Assembly (NCBI GenBank): GCA_036873755.1
Contig: JAVTVY010025345.1
Coordinates: 1 to 64,000, forward strand
DNA length: 64,000 nucleotides
Source of the DNA: Hanleya hanleyi
Lineage: Eukaryota; Mollusca; Polyplacophora; Lepidopleurida; Hanleyidae
Reading direction: 5' to 3'
This document shows positions 22,901 through 32,218 of this stretch, one piece after another; the first letter of the stretch is position 1; each line of letters starts with the position of its first letter. The notes under the pieces are model-generated. The model ran no database searches, was not told the DNA's origin, and saw only the letters and a program-made list of their open reading frames with translations. The position numbers and the translations under genes were made by a program.

Positions 22901-25900
22901 AATGTCCTTAAGCCAGGCGCACACTGGAGCTATCTGCTTAGCCAAATCTCATTCATGCACGATGGCGTAACTAAGCAGATAGCTTCCGTGTGCGCGCAAC
23001 TTTATAAAAGTTTTTAGTCATTCGTGCCCTAGCTGGAGATGAATATCCACGTGTTTGATAATTTTGGACAAGCGTGGAAAAAAACGTACGGTGTGCGCTG
23101 ATCGAAAGCTATGTGCTTACGACTTTTTCTTGGAACGCATAAAGTTGCCCGCACACGTACGGAAGCTATCTGCTTACGCCATCGTGCACGAATGAAATTT
23201 GACTAAACCAAGGGTAGAAGGGCACCACCAACATCACAATAAATTTGCTAAGATTTAGTTTTCATAGGAATAATTCACAACCAGTGAGCTCTATGGTTTT
23301 ATCAACAGTAACTTTTTCAGTATTGCCCCCTCGCTACCATATCGGAAGAGATGCTTTTTCATATGAATTGAAAAAGAAAAGAGAGCTAATGACGAAATGT
23401 AACGAGGGTTTTGATCTCATCAAATATAACGAATAAATTTCCTTTGTATGAGAATCACTTGTCCTAAAGTTTTATGTTTAACCTCCCGGATTGATGTTGT
23501 TGCCAGTATACTTACATTATGGAGTAATCCAAGAACCGAACCAACAAGTCGTACAGCCCTCGATTTGTACCTCCTCTCTAAGTACTGAAATCACATGTCA
23601 TTGAATGGTTACTGACAAGATTTGTTACAAATGGCCCCATTGTGTTGGCAATGTCTCGTCCTCTATCAAACTGTCATTAATTGTGATCCACTATAGTGTG
23701 AAACCCGTCCTTGGGACGGGGAACGAGCAAATATGAGCATGCGCAATGCAGAAAGTGAGGGTGTTTGCGAGGTTAATTAGTTCAGTAACCCAGAATATCC
23801 GCTTTCCTAATGTTGTACATTATACATATGCTCCCTTGACCCCTTTCCCGGGCCCCCAATGAAGCCCCTATTCCCCAGGGTGTAGGTACCGGCATCCGAT
23901 GCAATACATGTACATGTAGATATATCACTGGCCCAGAGGTTGATCTATATTCTTACAGCTAGCGGTCACATTACAGGCTTTATCAATAGAACTAAAGAAA
24001 CTTGGTTACCCCTAAAGCATGGAATAACATATTCGTACCCTGACTGGCATTTGGTATCCTTTAAAAAAAAAACATTTTTATTTGGTACCTCTCCTTGCCC
24101 GCATCTGCATCAGGAACTTACAACTAAATCTGTGGCCATAATTCACGAACAAACAAATTGTCTTTTTTTAAAGGAACCTCGTCCTAGAAATTGCGAGAAA
24201 AAAGTCAAAGGCGAATGTGAACGTTTTATACAGCCGAAAGCCTTGGGTCTAGACCTGTGTAATTCTTTCGATATTCTTACATACATTAGGGATTGATATG
24301 GCTATTACAGCATTGCTCTCGGATATTTCTATCTAACACCGCTCAATAAGTCGACGTCCTAGGGCCCGTGTGGTCATATCATTCAAGATGTCCACATGAA
24401 CAGCTACAATAAAAGTGTGGCTGAGATACAAATCATCACAGGGATCATTTTTGGTTCTTGTAATGTTTTTAGATATGCCGTCAGAATATTGGCCGTTCGG
24501 GTTATATGAATTCTTGTCAGTACTCCGGCATCTATTCCCACCACCTCCATATGTTTGATTTATTCTTTTCGTTTCATTTTTTCACAGTTTTTGCTTTTTC
24601 AGAGAGGAAAACATCGACAATTGCGTGTTAAATGCCGTTTCGGTGGGGTTTTTTTTTCGCGCAGCTGTTTACGAGCTTCGTATGGCATTGTACTAGTGGC
24701 ACAATATACGAAACATTTTCCAGAGTCTGTGGCGCTAAGTTTCCTTGTTCTTAGTTCCAGGTTAAAGGATATGCTCTTCCTGGAAACGAACACACTCAAA
24801 CTTGGCAAGAAATGCATCGTCTGGTCTATTATATTCGACCTATACTTTGGCACATTGCATTACATTGCTGGCTATTGTAAACAGATAACAACAATCTCGT
24901 CTTCTTCTATCCATTGCTATCCTCTACAAGTAGCAGTCGAAATCTGCTCTATCACCGCTAGGCATGTGGAATCTATTGTGATTTATTGAACTTTCTAACC
25001 CAGAGCTAATCTTGACAGATTTCAAGCTATGAGTATGGATCTTATCGCTTTGAGAGATAGACCCGCTTTATGCAATTCAATGCGAAGCTTGATAAAATAT
25101 GAGACTTCCATTACAACACCTGTCGCAGGTCCGTGGGGAAAGTGAGGAACCGGTCAAGATAAAGTGAGAAAGAGAAGCAATTCATATACATTTATGAATA
25201 GATGAATAGATTTTATAGGAATGAGTTATTTATGAAAGAGTGGATTGTTAATGTATATTATGTTGAAATGTATTATATCAGTTAATCAACAAAATATATA
25301 TTTTAGGTTCGTTCTTACATAGCTATCAATAGAGTTGCTTCCTTTTTCTTCCTAGATTTGACATTACAAATATATTCATATTGAATTTATAACCCTACTT
25401 CTGATTCGATGATGCCATTGTTATCTCACTGATATGTTTAAAATTTCATTTGAAATAGCTAAATTAAGTATGCGCGTTGTAGTCTCCACAATTTCAAAAA
25501 GAGTTATTTCCCTTATTCATATCCTCCCCGCAGTATCCATGTATATACACGGTTGTATAGTTTGCATCCTCAGTGGTGTAGCGATTGGTATGAAATGGTT
25601 ATTCTAAATCCTACTCTCCGTAGGTTAAACTGTCACGTGATAAAACATGGCGGTCGCATGCGTGACTCTGATTGGCCGAATTTTCACACGATAATTAATG
25701 TATGGAGTGGGAATGGTTTCCGTTCGTTTAAACTTCAAGAGCCTATAGACAGATTTCCTCGCAACAATGGATAATGATGCTACCATCGAAGAAAATCGAA
25801 TATGTCAACAGCTTCATTTTGTTCAGCTTTTCTTTACTTTTGTTGGGCAATATTAACAAACATACGATATCCATGCTGTATAGAATCCATATCCGTGAAC

Positions 25901-28900
25901 TGATGCTCACGCTTGAAAATGATATAGGCCTAGACGCCTGCAGACTCAATCCCATTTTCTACCATAATTAGTACTATATTCCACCTCTCGCGGTAGTTTT
26001 GCCATTTGCAGGGTGCAGAGAACCGGGTCTATGTCTTTTTTAGCGGAACTGAGACAAATAGAACCAATGTAGCGAAAAAAATAGTTTGGACCGTGTTATA
26101 GGAAATCATTTGCGTACACTTCGCCATCCGTAAGATGGCTTGCGAATCGTGTGTCTCCATTATCGCGGAGCGATATCCGGTGTTTTACCGGATTCTGTTC
26201 GGCCTTCATCCGGCGGAGAACAGACTCGAAAACTCTGATGAATTACAGGTTTTCATACTTACCTCGGAAACAGACATTGCCTGGGCTTACAAAATATATA
26301 GGTATGAATAACTTTCGTATCATCCAAGAGATGTGGTAGATCTGTAATTTTGAACAAGTAGATCATCACATGACTCGAAAATGGCGGGTTACGTTGGGGT
26401 TACGTCGGTAGACTTCAGCTGATTGGCTGACGAAGTCACGTGGTATTTATTTCTGAAAATTCCCCCTTCCAGTTGCCGAAAGTAGTCTGAAATGGATACA
26501 CACGATCCCAGGGTCAGTCTTACCGCGTATAGATGACCGAAATGGTTACAGGTTGATAGGAAATATACCCGCGGTATCACGTGATCAAATATTCTCGACG
26601 ATTCGTTCACAAATTATAGGTTATACCTCTACATATTTCGAAAGGCACATGCCAGTCATGTTATTAAACATTCAAACTCGAACATTCCCCTCCAACTTTC
26701 TTGGAAAACACATTAAAATGTATAGGTAAAATTAGGTCAGGGGTTGAGGAAGAATGACGTCCAAATCAAGATGAAGTAACATTAGCACTGGAACGAAGGC
26801 CATGTGACGTTACTAATGACATCGGCTCTGATACGTCGCATGCAACAGGAACAATTGCACTGCTCATAGAGCCTCGATTTCGCGTACAAATATGGTGATA
26901 CCCAAGAGCCACAGTGTCCAAAAGTAAAACACATCTTAATTATCACATCGAACTGATTGCTTCCGTGCAACAACATAGGGGCATGCATCTTCGCTTACCC
27001 AAGTCTAACACTACACGTGTTGCCTTGGCTGAACGTAACACATTATCTGATCAGAATACAGGTCTGGTGATGTCATAGCGCTATAAATATTCCGTGGTCC
27101 ATATTAGGAGAAGTGCAATGTGTGACCTCTTTAAAATTCAAATTTGATTGGCTATTCGAAGGAAATTGACATCAATACACCCACCACTTGCCATATTTGG
27201 AGATCACACGGGCAGACATCAAAGTAAATCCTAGCTGCTCGGTGTTGGCAAGCTCCTATCTTGATTGGCCATATGACATCACGTGCGTTTCTCGGTCTGA
27301 ACAGTTTACTCTATTCGTTAAGTCAAGGTAAATGACGGAACGTTAGTGTAGTATTTAAATTGAAAATGTGAAGATGAGGGGCATGTAAATAGTGCAAATT
27401 CTCAAAGAAAAATGACACTAAGTTTCTCTTATAAAAGGAGTACTTACCTTATTTGATATAGATTCGTATTACAAAGGTTAGGCTCTTAAAGAATCGTAAC
27501 CTACTATTTTATTGTCTTTCAGGTCGGCAAGCTATTATTTTTATTACAATTTGTGAACCAATTTTTTCGCATTGAGATCGGCGTGGGCGCCGCCATGTTA
27601 CCCGAGGGAAACCGAGACCCAATGGCGTCAGCTTTCAGGGCGATGTCAAGCCTAACGCTTCATCCAGGGACGTTCCAACTGCGGACATTTGAACAACTTT
27701 GGGTTCGAGTTTTGATTCGAGTAAAGAACTGGAGTGCCAAATCCCATGGGGGTAATTCGTAGAAGGAAATTGTTTCACGTTATCTCCACCAACTGAAGAA
27801 ATTCTTCCCAAAGTTTGTCAGCTGGGATTTGCCCGATTAAATTTCGAAAAACTTTAAGATGCTGAGCGGTAAACTCAACGAACTTTCTCGGCATTTCACC
27901 GGGTGCTTTCTTGCGCGAATTACCAGCACGATCAACCTTAAATCTCCATGATGTTGTGACGTTTTTAAATGAGTATTCACTCACTTCGGCACATCTAAAA
28001 ACGTCACGCAGTGATGCAATGGCGGCGCCCAGTGCACGCCGCGGTGAGCAACAAAGTCTTCAATATTTCTTTGGTTTCGCATTGTATCAAGATAACTTTC
28101 TTATAATAACATTTAGAATACGAAAGCTGATAATTATGATCACACTCAATAAAGGTAAGTAGGCCTAGTCCTTTAAATTAATAATTATTAATTTTAATTT
28201 TAACGATCACCCTGAAATGGTCCAAGTCCATTGATGAGATCCAGTTGATGTAGGGTATATTAACTAAAATTCAACCCATCCCTGCAGTTACGTGTAACAC
28301 GTGGATGCCGTTGTATGTCAAGGTCTGAACAATATTGTTCCGTTTTGTAACTTTATTTACTGGTGATGATATTCTGCGTTCTATATTCAGTTTTAGTATA
28401 TACGACATAATTTTGTCCAAGTGACATATTTTAACAGCACACAAAATACATTTTAACCTGTAAAGCGTTTCTGATATAAGTTATTTAATACTTTTTCCTT
28501 GACGAAAATCTCTGTTTAACATCTTCTGTTGGTGCGAATATACTTTACTTATACTAATAATTGACTACTCTCTTTGTGTGTTTTCCTTAATTAAATGTTT
28601 ACCTCATTTACGCTGGTTACTCCCAAGGAATGTATCAGTGGCACAACTATCCAGACCGCTATCAGAATGGTGAAAATTAGAGACAAGTAAACCAACATGG
28701 CCGTAGTTCCGTATACGAACATCTCTGCAGGTACGCCCAGCATGGAGATAGCCGACCAGTAGGTTACGACAAACGACAGGGTTATTGAAAATGTCCCCAT
28801 ATTTCTGTTTCCAAGAAGGTACGTCGACGTGGAGTTATCACGTCGTGTGGCAATGGCATGATACAGACCAATCCCCATGGATATGATCGTGGTCAATGCA

Positions 28901-28947
28901 AAGACGGCAAAATCTGCGGCATGGAGACTGAACTGGGTCTCCGACAT
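7856..28947 (-). CDS. SLC5-family sodium-coupled solute transporter, complete gene (16 coding exons)
   Basis: Joined exons (high to low): 28947-28603, 23584-23516, 20276-20225, 19835-19768, 18466-18386, 16905-16835, 15389-15252, 14456-14321, 13812-13724, 12747-12635, 12190-12120, 11650-11564, 11163-10952, 10265-10165, 8775-8651, 7999-7856. These give 1902 nt, 633 residues, normal for SLC5 (about 600-670), and all phases match. The product should be a multi-helix LeuT-fold plasma-membrane symporter using the sodium gradient. Family landmarks are the first-helix [31 protein letters not shown], an NPDP motif and STLSSGLNS, which holds the Ser-Ser of the Na2 site. It looks closest to the SLC5A8/A12/A6 monocarboxylate-multivitamin branch, so the substrate remains open. 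Introns are full of repeats. Confidence 0.92.
8355..8405. repeat. Short dispersed repeat (ATTCAATATTCAGCCGTCGTCC)
   Basis: A 40-50 bp word around GACATTCAATATTCAGCCGTC recurs, mostly inverted and diverged, at about 9865-9895, 18630-18670, 19590-19630 and 36885-36925. It is probably the end of an uncharacterised mobile element. Confidence 0.5.
8651..8775 (-). CDS. SLC5 exon 15
   Basis: Encodes residues 545-586, starting in the conserved Thr-Gly after the last membrane segment (VTG|PSK), then [12 protein letters not shown]. This matches the post-helix segment where many SLC5 proteins have a DP pair. Acceptor TTTCAG, donor GAG|GTGAGG. Confidence 0.85.
10165..10265 (-). CDS. SLC5 exon 14 (last transmembrane helix)
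   Basis: Encodes residues 511-544: [11 protein letters not shown] followed by the hydrophobic helix [18 protein letters not shown], a hallmark of the SLC5 C-terminus. Acceptor CTGTAG after a T-rich tract, donor ACAG|GTACGG. Confidence 0.92.
10952..11163 (-). CDS. SLC5 exon 13 (helix plus glycosylated loop)
   Basis: Encodes residues 441-510: helix [19 protein letters not shown], then a long extracellular loop with three N-glycosylation sequons (NSS, NMT, NDS). Two donors were considered. CAAGG|GTTAGG (exon end 10952) gives the phase needed by exon 14; the upstream GAG|GTCATC does not. Confidence 0.85.
11564..11650 (-). CDS. SLC5 exon 12
   Basis: Encodes residues 412-440, with [17 protein letters not shown], matching the conserved SLC5 'GGP..GLF.LG' helix. 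Acceptor ACTCAG, donor ATT|GTAAGA, phase 0 at both ends. Confidence 0.92.
11993..12007. repeat. C15 run (G15 in the gene's sense strand)
   Basis: Homopolymer in intron 11 of the transporter gene. It is likely unstable and error-prone in assembly, with possible G-quadruplex potential in the pre-mRNA. Confidence 0.6.
12120..12190 (-). CDS. SLC5 exon 11
   Basis: Encodes residues 388-411: hydrophobic [19 protein letters not shown], the helix before the GGP segment. Acceptor TTTCAG, donor ACAG|GTAGAC; it begins in phase 1 and ends in phase 0. Confidence 0.88.
12635..12747 (-). CDS. SLC5 exon 10 (Na2-site helix end)
   Basis: Encodes residues 350-387: [21 protein letters not shown]. The Ser-Thr-Leu-Ser-Ser stretch corresponds to the SLC5 helix whose serines bind sodium at Na2. 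Donor TTGG|GTAAGT. Confidence 0.93.
13724..13812 (-). CDS. SLC5 exon 9
   Basis: Encodes residues 321-349: [19 protein letters not shown] then [10 protein letters not shown], the well-conserved 'PGLPGLF.A.LFSA' core. Acceptor TTCCAG, donor TTCAG|GTGGGC. Confidence 0.93.
14321..14456 (-). CDS. SLC5 exon 8
   Basis: Encodes residues 275-320: a hydrophobic helix ([16 protein letters not shown]) followed by [14 protein letters not shown], matching the family's 'CDP......DQ' loop. Acceptor TTGCAG, donor GAG|GTAAAA. A MITE sits 99 bp upstream in the preceding intron. Confidence 0.92.
14553..14772. mobile_element. TA-flanked MITE with CACAGTCAG termini
   Basis: CACAGTCAG at 14555 and CTGACTGTG ending at 14770 form terminal inverted repeats, bordered on both sides by TA, as expected for Tc1/mariner-type insertion. 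It has no coding capacity. Confidence 0.7.
15252..15389 (-). CDS. SLC5 exon 7
   Basis: Encodes residues 229-274: [23 protein letters not shown] then [13 protein letters not shown]. This is the SLC5 'F.PDP..R.TFW....GG' and 'Q..VQR' region. Acceptor TTTCAG, donor CAAAG|GTAGAT. Confidence 0.93.
15534..15645. repeat. Perfect 56-bp tandem duplication
   Basis: Two identical adjacent copies of a 56-bp unit beginning AAACGGAATATTCGATC, with starts at 15534 and 15590. Perfect identity implies a recent duplication or an assembly artefact. Confidence 0.9.
16835..16905 (-). CDS. SLC5 exon 6
   Basis: Encodes residues 206-228: GFANFWNDN...GKRIRLF, weakly matching the family's 'GG...VW.....GRI.F' loop. 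The acceptor (AATAAAG) lacks a pyrimidine tract, but both phases fit and donor TTTAG|GTAAG is strong. Confidence 0.8.
18386..18466 (-). CDS. SLC5 exon 5
   Basis: Encodes residues 179-205: [20 protein letters not shown], one of the most conserved SLC5 signatures. Acceptor CTCAG, donor AAAG|GTAAGG. Confidence 0.95.
19768..19835 (-). CDS. SLC5 exon 4
   Basis: Encodes residues 156-178: hydrophobic [18 protein letters not shown] leading directly into the GGFKAV signature of exon 5. Acceptor TTTCAG, donor TTG|GTGAGT. Confidence 0.93.
20225..20276 (-). CDS. SLC5 exon 3
   Basis: Only 52 bp, residues 139-155: [17 protein letters not shown], matching 'YMGVVLYAPALAL' of human members. Acceptor TTCCAG, donor TCAG|GTGACA. 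It is too short to be found as an ORF. Confidence 0.93.
20518..20655. mobile_element. Tc1/mariner-like MITE, 134 bp
   Basis: CACTGTCAGAA (20520) and TTCTGACAGTG (to 20653) are inverted termini with flanking TA on both sides. The interior holds TTTGACCCAAATATTTTGGG-type palindromes. A sibling lies at 21708-21875. Both are in intron 2 of the transporter gene. Confidence 0.8.
21708..21877. mobile_element. Tc1/mariner-like MITE, second copy, 168 bp
   Basis: Same CACTGTCAGAA/TTCTGACAGTG termini and GACCCAAA-rich interior as the copy at 20520, with an extra internal segment near 21765-21800. TA follows the right end; the left side reads TAT. Confidence 0.75.
22941..23208. mobile_element. Fold-back element
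   Basis: Arms of about 65 bp at 22941-23006 and 23139-23208 are inverted copies of each other. Landmarks are GCACGATGGCG, AAGCAGATAGCTTCCG and CAACTTTAT. There is no coding capacity. Confidence 0.75.
23516..23584 (-). CDS. SLC5 exon 2
   Basis: 69 bp, residues 116-138: [16 protein letters not shown], the conserved 'YLE.R......R' segment after the second helix. Acceptor TTTCAG, donor AAT|GTAAGT, phase 0 at both ends. Confidence 0.93.
23700..26106. other. Intron 1 stretch, nothing recognised
   Basis: The ORFs at 23940-24296 (118 codons) and 24555-24989 (144 codons) on the plus strand match no family I know and lack splice or promoter context. The rest is AT-rich. Confidence 0.35.
26107..26553. 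repeat. Dispersed repeat, copy 2 (inverted relative to 7187-7525)
   Basis: Reverse complement of the repeat at 7187-7525, interrupted at about 26287-26390 by roughly 110 bp of unrelated sequence. It lies in intron 1 of the transporter gene. Confidence 0.8.
27775..27984 (-). CDS. Unrecognised 69-codon ORF in intron 1
   Basis: Protein-like composition (a basic middle with [12 protein letters not shown] and a helical end), but I recognise no domain. CGTCAC words and a GGCGGCGCC block occur just upstream on this strand. It could be a transposon remnant, a small retrocopy or chance. Confidence 0.2.
   Translation of the reverse strand: MSEYSFKNVTTSWRFKVDRAGNSRKKAPGEMPRKFVEFTAQHLKVFRNLIGQIPADKLWEEFLQLVEIT
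28603..28947 (-). CDS. SLC5 exon 1 (start codon, first two helices)
   Basis: Residues 1-115. Met1 precedes [20 protein letters not shown] (helix), then a YLLGNRNMG loop and [19 protein letters not shown], where main-chain atoms contribute to sodium binding in the family. Donor GAG|GTAAAC. The start is the first Met before the first helix, with no upstream in-frame alternative seen. Intron 1 is 5.0 kb. Confidence 0.93.
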
Positions 28948-28977
28948 GTTGAAAATGTTGTCAGGTGAACGGACGTT

Positions 28978-28985
28978 TGACGTCA
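28978..28985. promoter_or_regulatory. CRE palindrome TGACGTCA near the SLC5 start codon
   Basis: A perfect CREB/ATF consensus 31 bp upstream of the transporter ATG (minus strand). The position suits a 5' UTR or promoter element. Satellites elsewhere in the window also carry this octamer, so it may be incidental. Confidence 0.3.
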
Positions 28986-29215
28986 GATCGCTAAGAAAGC
29001 TTCATGTGCACTGAATTATCTCGCTGATGTATCTCGGAGCGCAATCTCAAACTACATCTGTTAGTCAAGCAGGGAGAAACAACTTTAAAATAACGCCCCT
29101 TGTAATTACACAAATGGGCACGTGCACCGAAATATTAAACAATATAGTGAATCAGTATCCAAATTAGGTATCAGGTCTCGACAAGGTTCGTGGTAAACGT
29201 TCTTCTCCAGAAACT

Positions 29216-30127
29216 TCAAAGGATTGCTCCCGCCGAATATACGTGGGGTTTTTTTCTCGGGCGGCTGAGGCGTCTTTTATCAAAAGACCGTTTCGCAGTG
29301 AGCATGTATATATCCGTGAACGAAATGTCAATCAGTTTCAAATTGAATAGGCAGAATTGTCGTGATTGGCTTATTATGGAATCTCGGAGAATATCGGCAA
29401 ACAGCTCCCTCGAATTTTTCATAGCGTTATCACTAAATGATATTTCCTTGATATACCATCTTGGTTTACCTAGATTGCGCGAGGCGCTGTCTGGGATGGT
29501 GACTTTTATATCGAACGATGACAATCAATTTTCCCATAGACAGCACACACTATCCTCCACTCTGTACGTTCGCCTTAATCTATCGAAGTTTCATCGAATG
29601 AAATATATCAAACAACGCTTCGACAAAATAGGGATGTCATGAGATTGTTGGGCGATATGAGCTGTGAACTGCCCGAGATGCGAATCGTCGAGAGCCAACA
29701 TACGAGTCCCGAGGGTTTGTTGTTGACAAATCGCCTGATATCTACGCGTATATTCGCACGGTACCTACAAATGCTAAGTCGAAGTCCCAGTTCGATAACA
29801 AAACTGGTCGTGCACTTTTTGACAGTTCCAAAGTGTTCCAGTTTATTCTGATAACGTATTGTTGGGCAATGTTTTGGTCTCGCTTTCAACAGTGTTACGA
29901 CATGCTGTATTCGCGCAATCGCATACACGAAAAAAAGTTGACCAGTAATTGAACGTATATCCGAGTGGAGCGTGACGATACCAGCTGTACCAGAAATAAC
30001 CACGCAGAAAACTTATTTCTATGGTCACGATATTCACGTGAACATTGTTAGTTTTGCTCATGTTGATAACCGTGCAATACATGTTGAAATACATAGTTTG
30101 GTTTGTGGCTAGTGTTCTTATATACAC
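29216..30127 (-). pseudogene. Unrecognised decayed coding region beside ATPase remnant
   Basis: Overlapping minus-strand ORFs (30127-29843, 30003-29608, 29524-29216) read as protein-like fragments in shifting frames, for example FRVCDCANTAC and KPRWYIKEISFSD. They follow the ATPase remnant in the same orientation, so another gene of the same virus-like element is the natural guess. I cannot name it. Confidence 0.3.
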
Positions 30128-30140
30128 GACATTCTCCTGC

Positions 30141-30158
30141 TAGGGTTAGGGTTAGGGT
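30141..30158. repeat. Interstitial telomere-type repeat (TAGGGT)3
   Basis: Three head-to-tail copies of the animal telomere hexamer, exactly at the downstream end of the ATPase remnant. Confidence 0.8.
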
Positions 30159-30164
30159 CTCAGC

Positions 30165-30740
30165 GGTAAATATATTAGCACGTACTCGATAGTTCTTAAC
30201 GGTGTTCGGTTTCAAATCCAGAAATCCATACGGCTGATTGGTTGCGTCCGCGATCGAAGGCCTCTCTGTTTAGTGTGTGTTGGCCGATGTGTTCAACTAA
30301 ACACCCCACTTGATCTGCCGATCTTGGATTTTTGTGAAGAACGAAATATTGGGCTTAGAGGCTAACCGTTTTAGACTGTTTGACTCTAGGCAATAAATTT
30401 TGAAGAATATAAATCGACAAACTAACATGAATGCCTCTGGAGAATAAACGACTTAAAATTTTATCGTCGCCAGTTTCTTCCATAAGGTCGTCAATTATAA
30501 TATCTGGTGTCGGGCTGTTGAGTTCTGGAATACGTCTTTCGGCAGTCCCTCCTCAAACCCTAAATAAGATGTTTTTTGTCTAAATTCGTCGTGAAGTAAT
30601 TGTAAAACTTCAGGAACCATCTGGATGGAGATCTCGCCTGAAGTCGTGTTCTGAGATAACTCCCCCCGTTTGGGCAAAAATTCCGCCAAGTTGCAGAACG
30701 AATAACCAATCAGATTCACATACGTGAAATTAATAGCCAA
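30165..30740 (-). pseudogene. Decayed packaging-ATPase of a virus-like element
   Basis: In order along the minus strand: an FEEGLP segment (about 30570), an Ile-Asp-Asp-Leu-Met Walker B block (about 30490), LFSRGIHVSLSIYILQNL, YFVLHKNPRSADQV and PYGFLDLKPNT (about 30220). These parallel DDLM, LFTKGSHH, SVIYLTQNLF, YFALFSNP and PYGYLFVDL of the intact copy at 1-838. A frame change before Walker B and an in-frame stop break the gene, and no Walker A was found. It is an old, diverged paralogue rather than a recent duplicate. Confidence 0.6.
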
Positions 30741-31149
30741 TCGAATTGTCGACCATATTCTGGCAGTGTAGCTCGGTCAGTGCACATTCTCTCGAGTACC
30801 GATGTCAATGGCAACAACATTTCGCGCGTACGGGTTTCCAGAATATATAAACAGCATTTTCTGGCCGGATTGCAGGTCTGCAACCTCATAGACATTTTCT
30901 AAGATCATGAGAAATTACATAGTCAAATTCCTGACATTACATAACTGCCCCAGTTTCACTCGTTTCTGTATCGAATGCTCAGCCGTCGGCCTAACAACAA
31001 CAAAACAAAAGCGGGAAAACCGTGTTTTCTCTGACTCGTTACAGAACACAGACTCACGCACACGCGCGCGCACACGAGTGTTCACACATACCTAAACCCA
31101 AATGTCTTAACGCCTTGACACATACAGATGAGAGAACAAGACCAACATG

Positions 31150-31230
31150 GATTACAGGTTAATCATTTTATTATCCCCTCCATCACAACATACCCAAGCA
31201 GCCATTATTGGTGTGTTTACAATTCTCATG
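31150..31230 (-). terminator. 3' hairpin and tail of second virus-like copy
   Basis: On the minus strand, TTGTAAACACACC, a short loop, TTGGGTATGTTGTGATGGAGGGG and an AATAAAA signal mirror the 3' end of the intact element at 1783-1845. Confidence 0.55.
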
Positions 31231-31309
31231 TGCTCGAGTCCAATCAGAAGCTACCGGTGCCAATCGTCGAATATTCTTGTGCATCGCCCGTTTGGCCTAA
31301 ACATCATTC

Positions 31310-31612
31310 GGCAATCCAGGATACTGTTGAGGCAACATGCCCTGTCCCAAAAGGTAGGGACCCTTTCTTTCTCACCCAGGCTCTCCTCACTGTCTACATC
31401 AGCGTCTTAGTATTCAGCCTGTCTGTCAGTGGGTAGGCTCTCGGTATCAGTGGATAGACTCTCAACCTTCTTTGCATCAGTATCTGCCTCAGCGGGCTCA
31501 TCGGCTTCTAGCTCCTCGGTCTCTCTATACCCGTGTATATTCCTCTGGTGCCGCATCATATATCGTAGTGTCTGGTAAAGGTGTATCCACTCTATAGACA
31601 ACGATAAGCCAT
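31310..31612 (-). pseudogene. Decayed C2H2 zinc-finger gene, second copy
   Basis: Starts at 31612 with the same MAY beginning and CACAGTCGACGTT leader as the gene at 1065. It keeps MMRHQ.NIHG of the finger, the acidic STDTES linker and a PTFWDR match. It has a stop within the first ten codons, a frameshift inside the finger, another stop after the linker, and has lost most of the C-terminal helical domain before rejoining the shared 3' end. Confidence 0.75.
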
Positions 31613-31739
31613 GGTGAGGGGTTTAACGTCGACTGTGCTTATCTATCGGTTAGGGCTGCTTTTGTTGACGGGCGTTGATGCCATGATGACAGGGATTGAC
31701 TCTCATCACAGAGCGTTGTTGGGCGTCAACGCCATATGG

Positions 31740-32218
31740 CTCAGCTATGGGGGTCCACATCGGAAACAGTTGTGTCAGCTGGAGGTTGGAAAAGATAATG
31801 TCCCGTCTCCAACTGTGTTTCCATAAAGGTCTGGAATGCCTCATGCACGGTCAGCAGGTTTTCGCCTCGGGTATCCTCTTTGGGTAGTATCTGTTTCTCA
31901 TGCAGCAGAAGACATACCCGGGTCACCTATTGGATATCATCCATGAGTGTGACAAGATGACAGCGTATGCTTTCTCGTCTGCGGAGAGTGGCATCGGGGG
32001 TGCCGACTCAAGCTGCATCAATAATATCATCGGTGGTTTCTCGTTGGCGTATGGCACCAGTGCCCATCGTACCACGATGGAGCGCCCAAGTAGATCCATC
32101 CATCCATGGCACTCGTGGCCTCAGATAGGTGTAGTTCATCTGTACACCGTTGGACCCCAGCCCGAAGGTCGGCTTGCTGTACAGCTTCGGCTAGTAACGT
32201 TGATACCGTAGCGCTCAT
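31740..32218 (-). pseudogene. Unrecognised broken ORF of virus-like element
   Basis: A Met at 32218 opens a helical Ala/Glu-rich segment (STLLAEAVQQADL). At 32090-32105 a run of GGAT/ATGG tetramers coincides with a frame change, after which another frame continues with two stops to a segment around HEKQILPKEDTRG and ends near 31741. It lies upstream of the decayed zinc-finger gene, where the intact element has its ATPase, so gene order or content differs. Function unknown. Confidence 0.4.

Noticed and set aside
24555..24989. 144-codon ORF in transporter intron 1
   Set aside because: No recognised family, no promoter or splice context, and an 84-codon ORF overlaps on the other strand.
29190..29642. 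150-codon plus-strand ORF
   Set aside because: Opposite strand of the decayed minus-strand fragments; no recognised domain.
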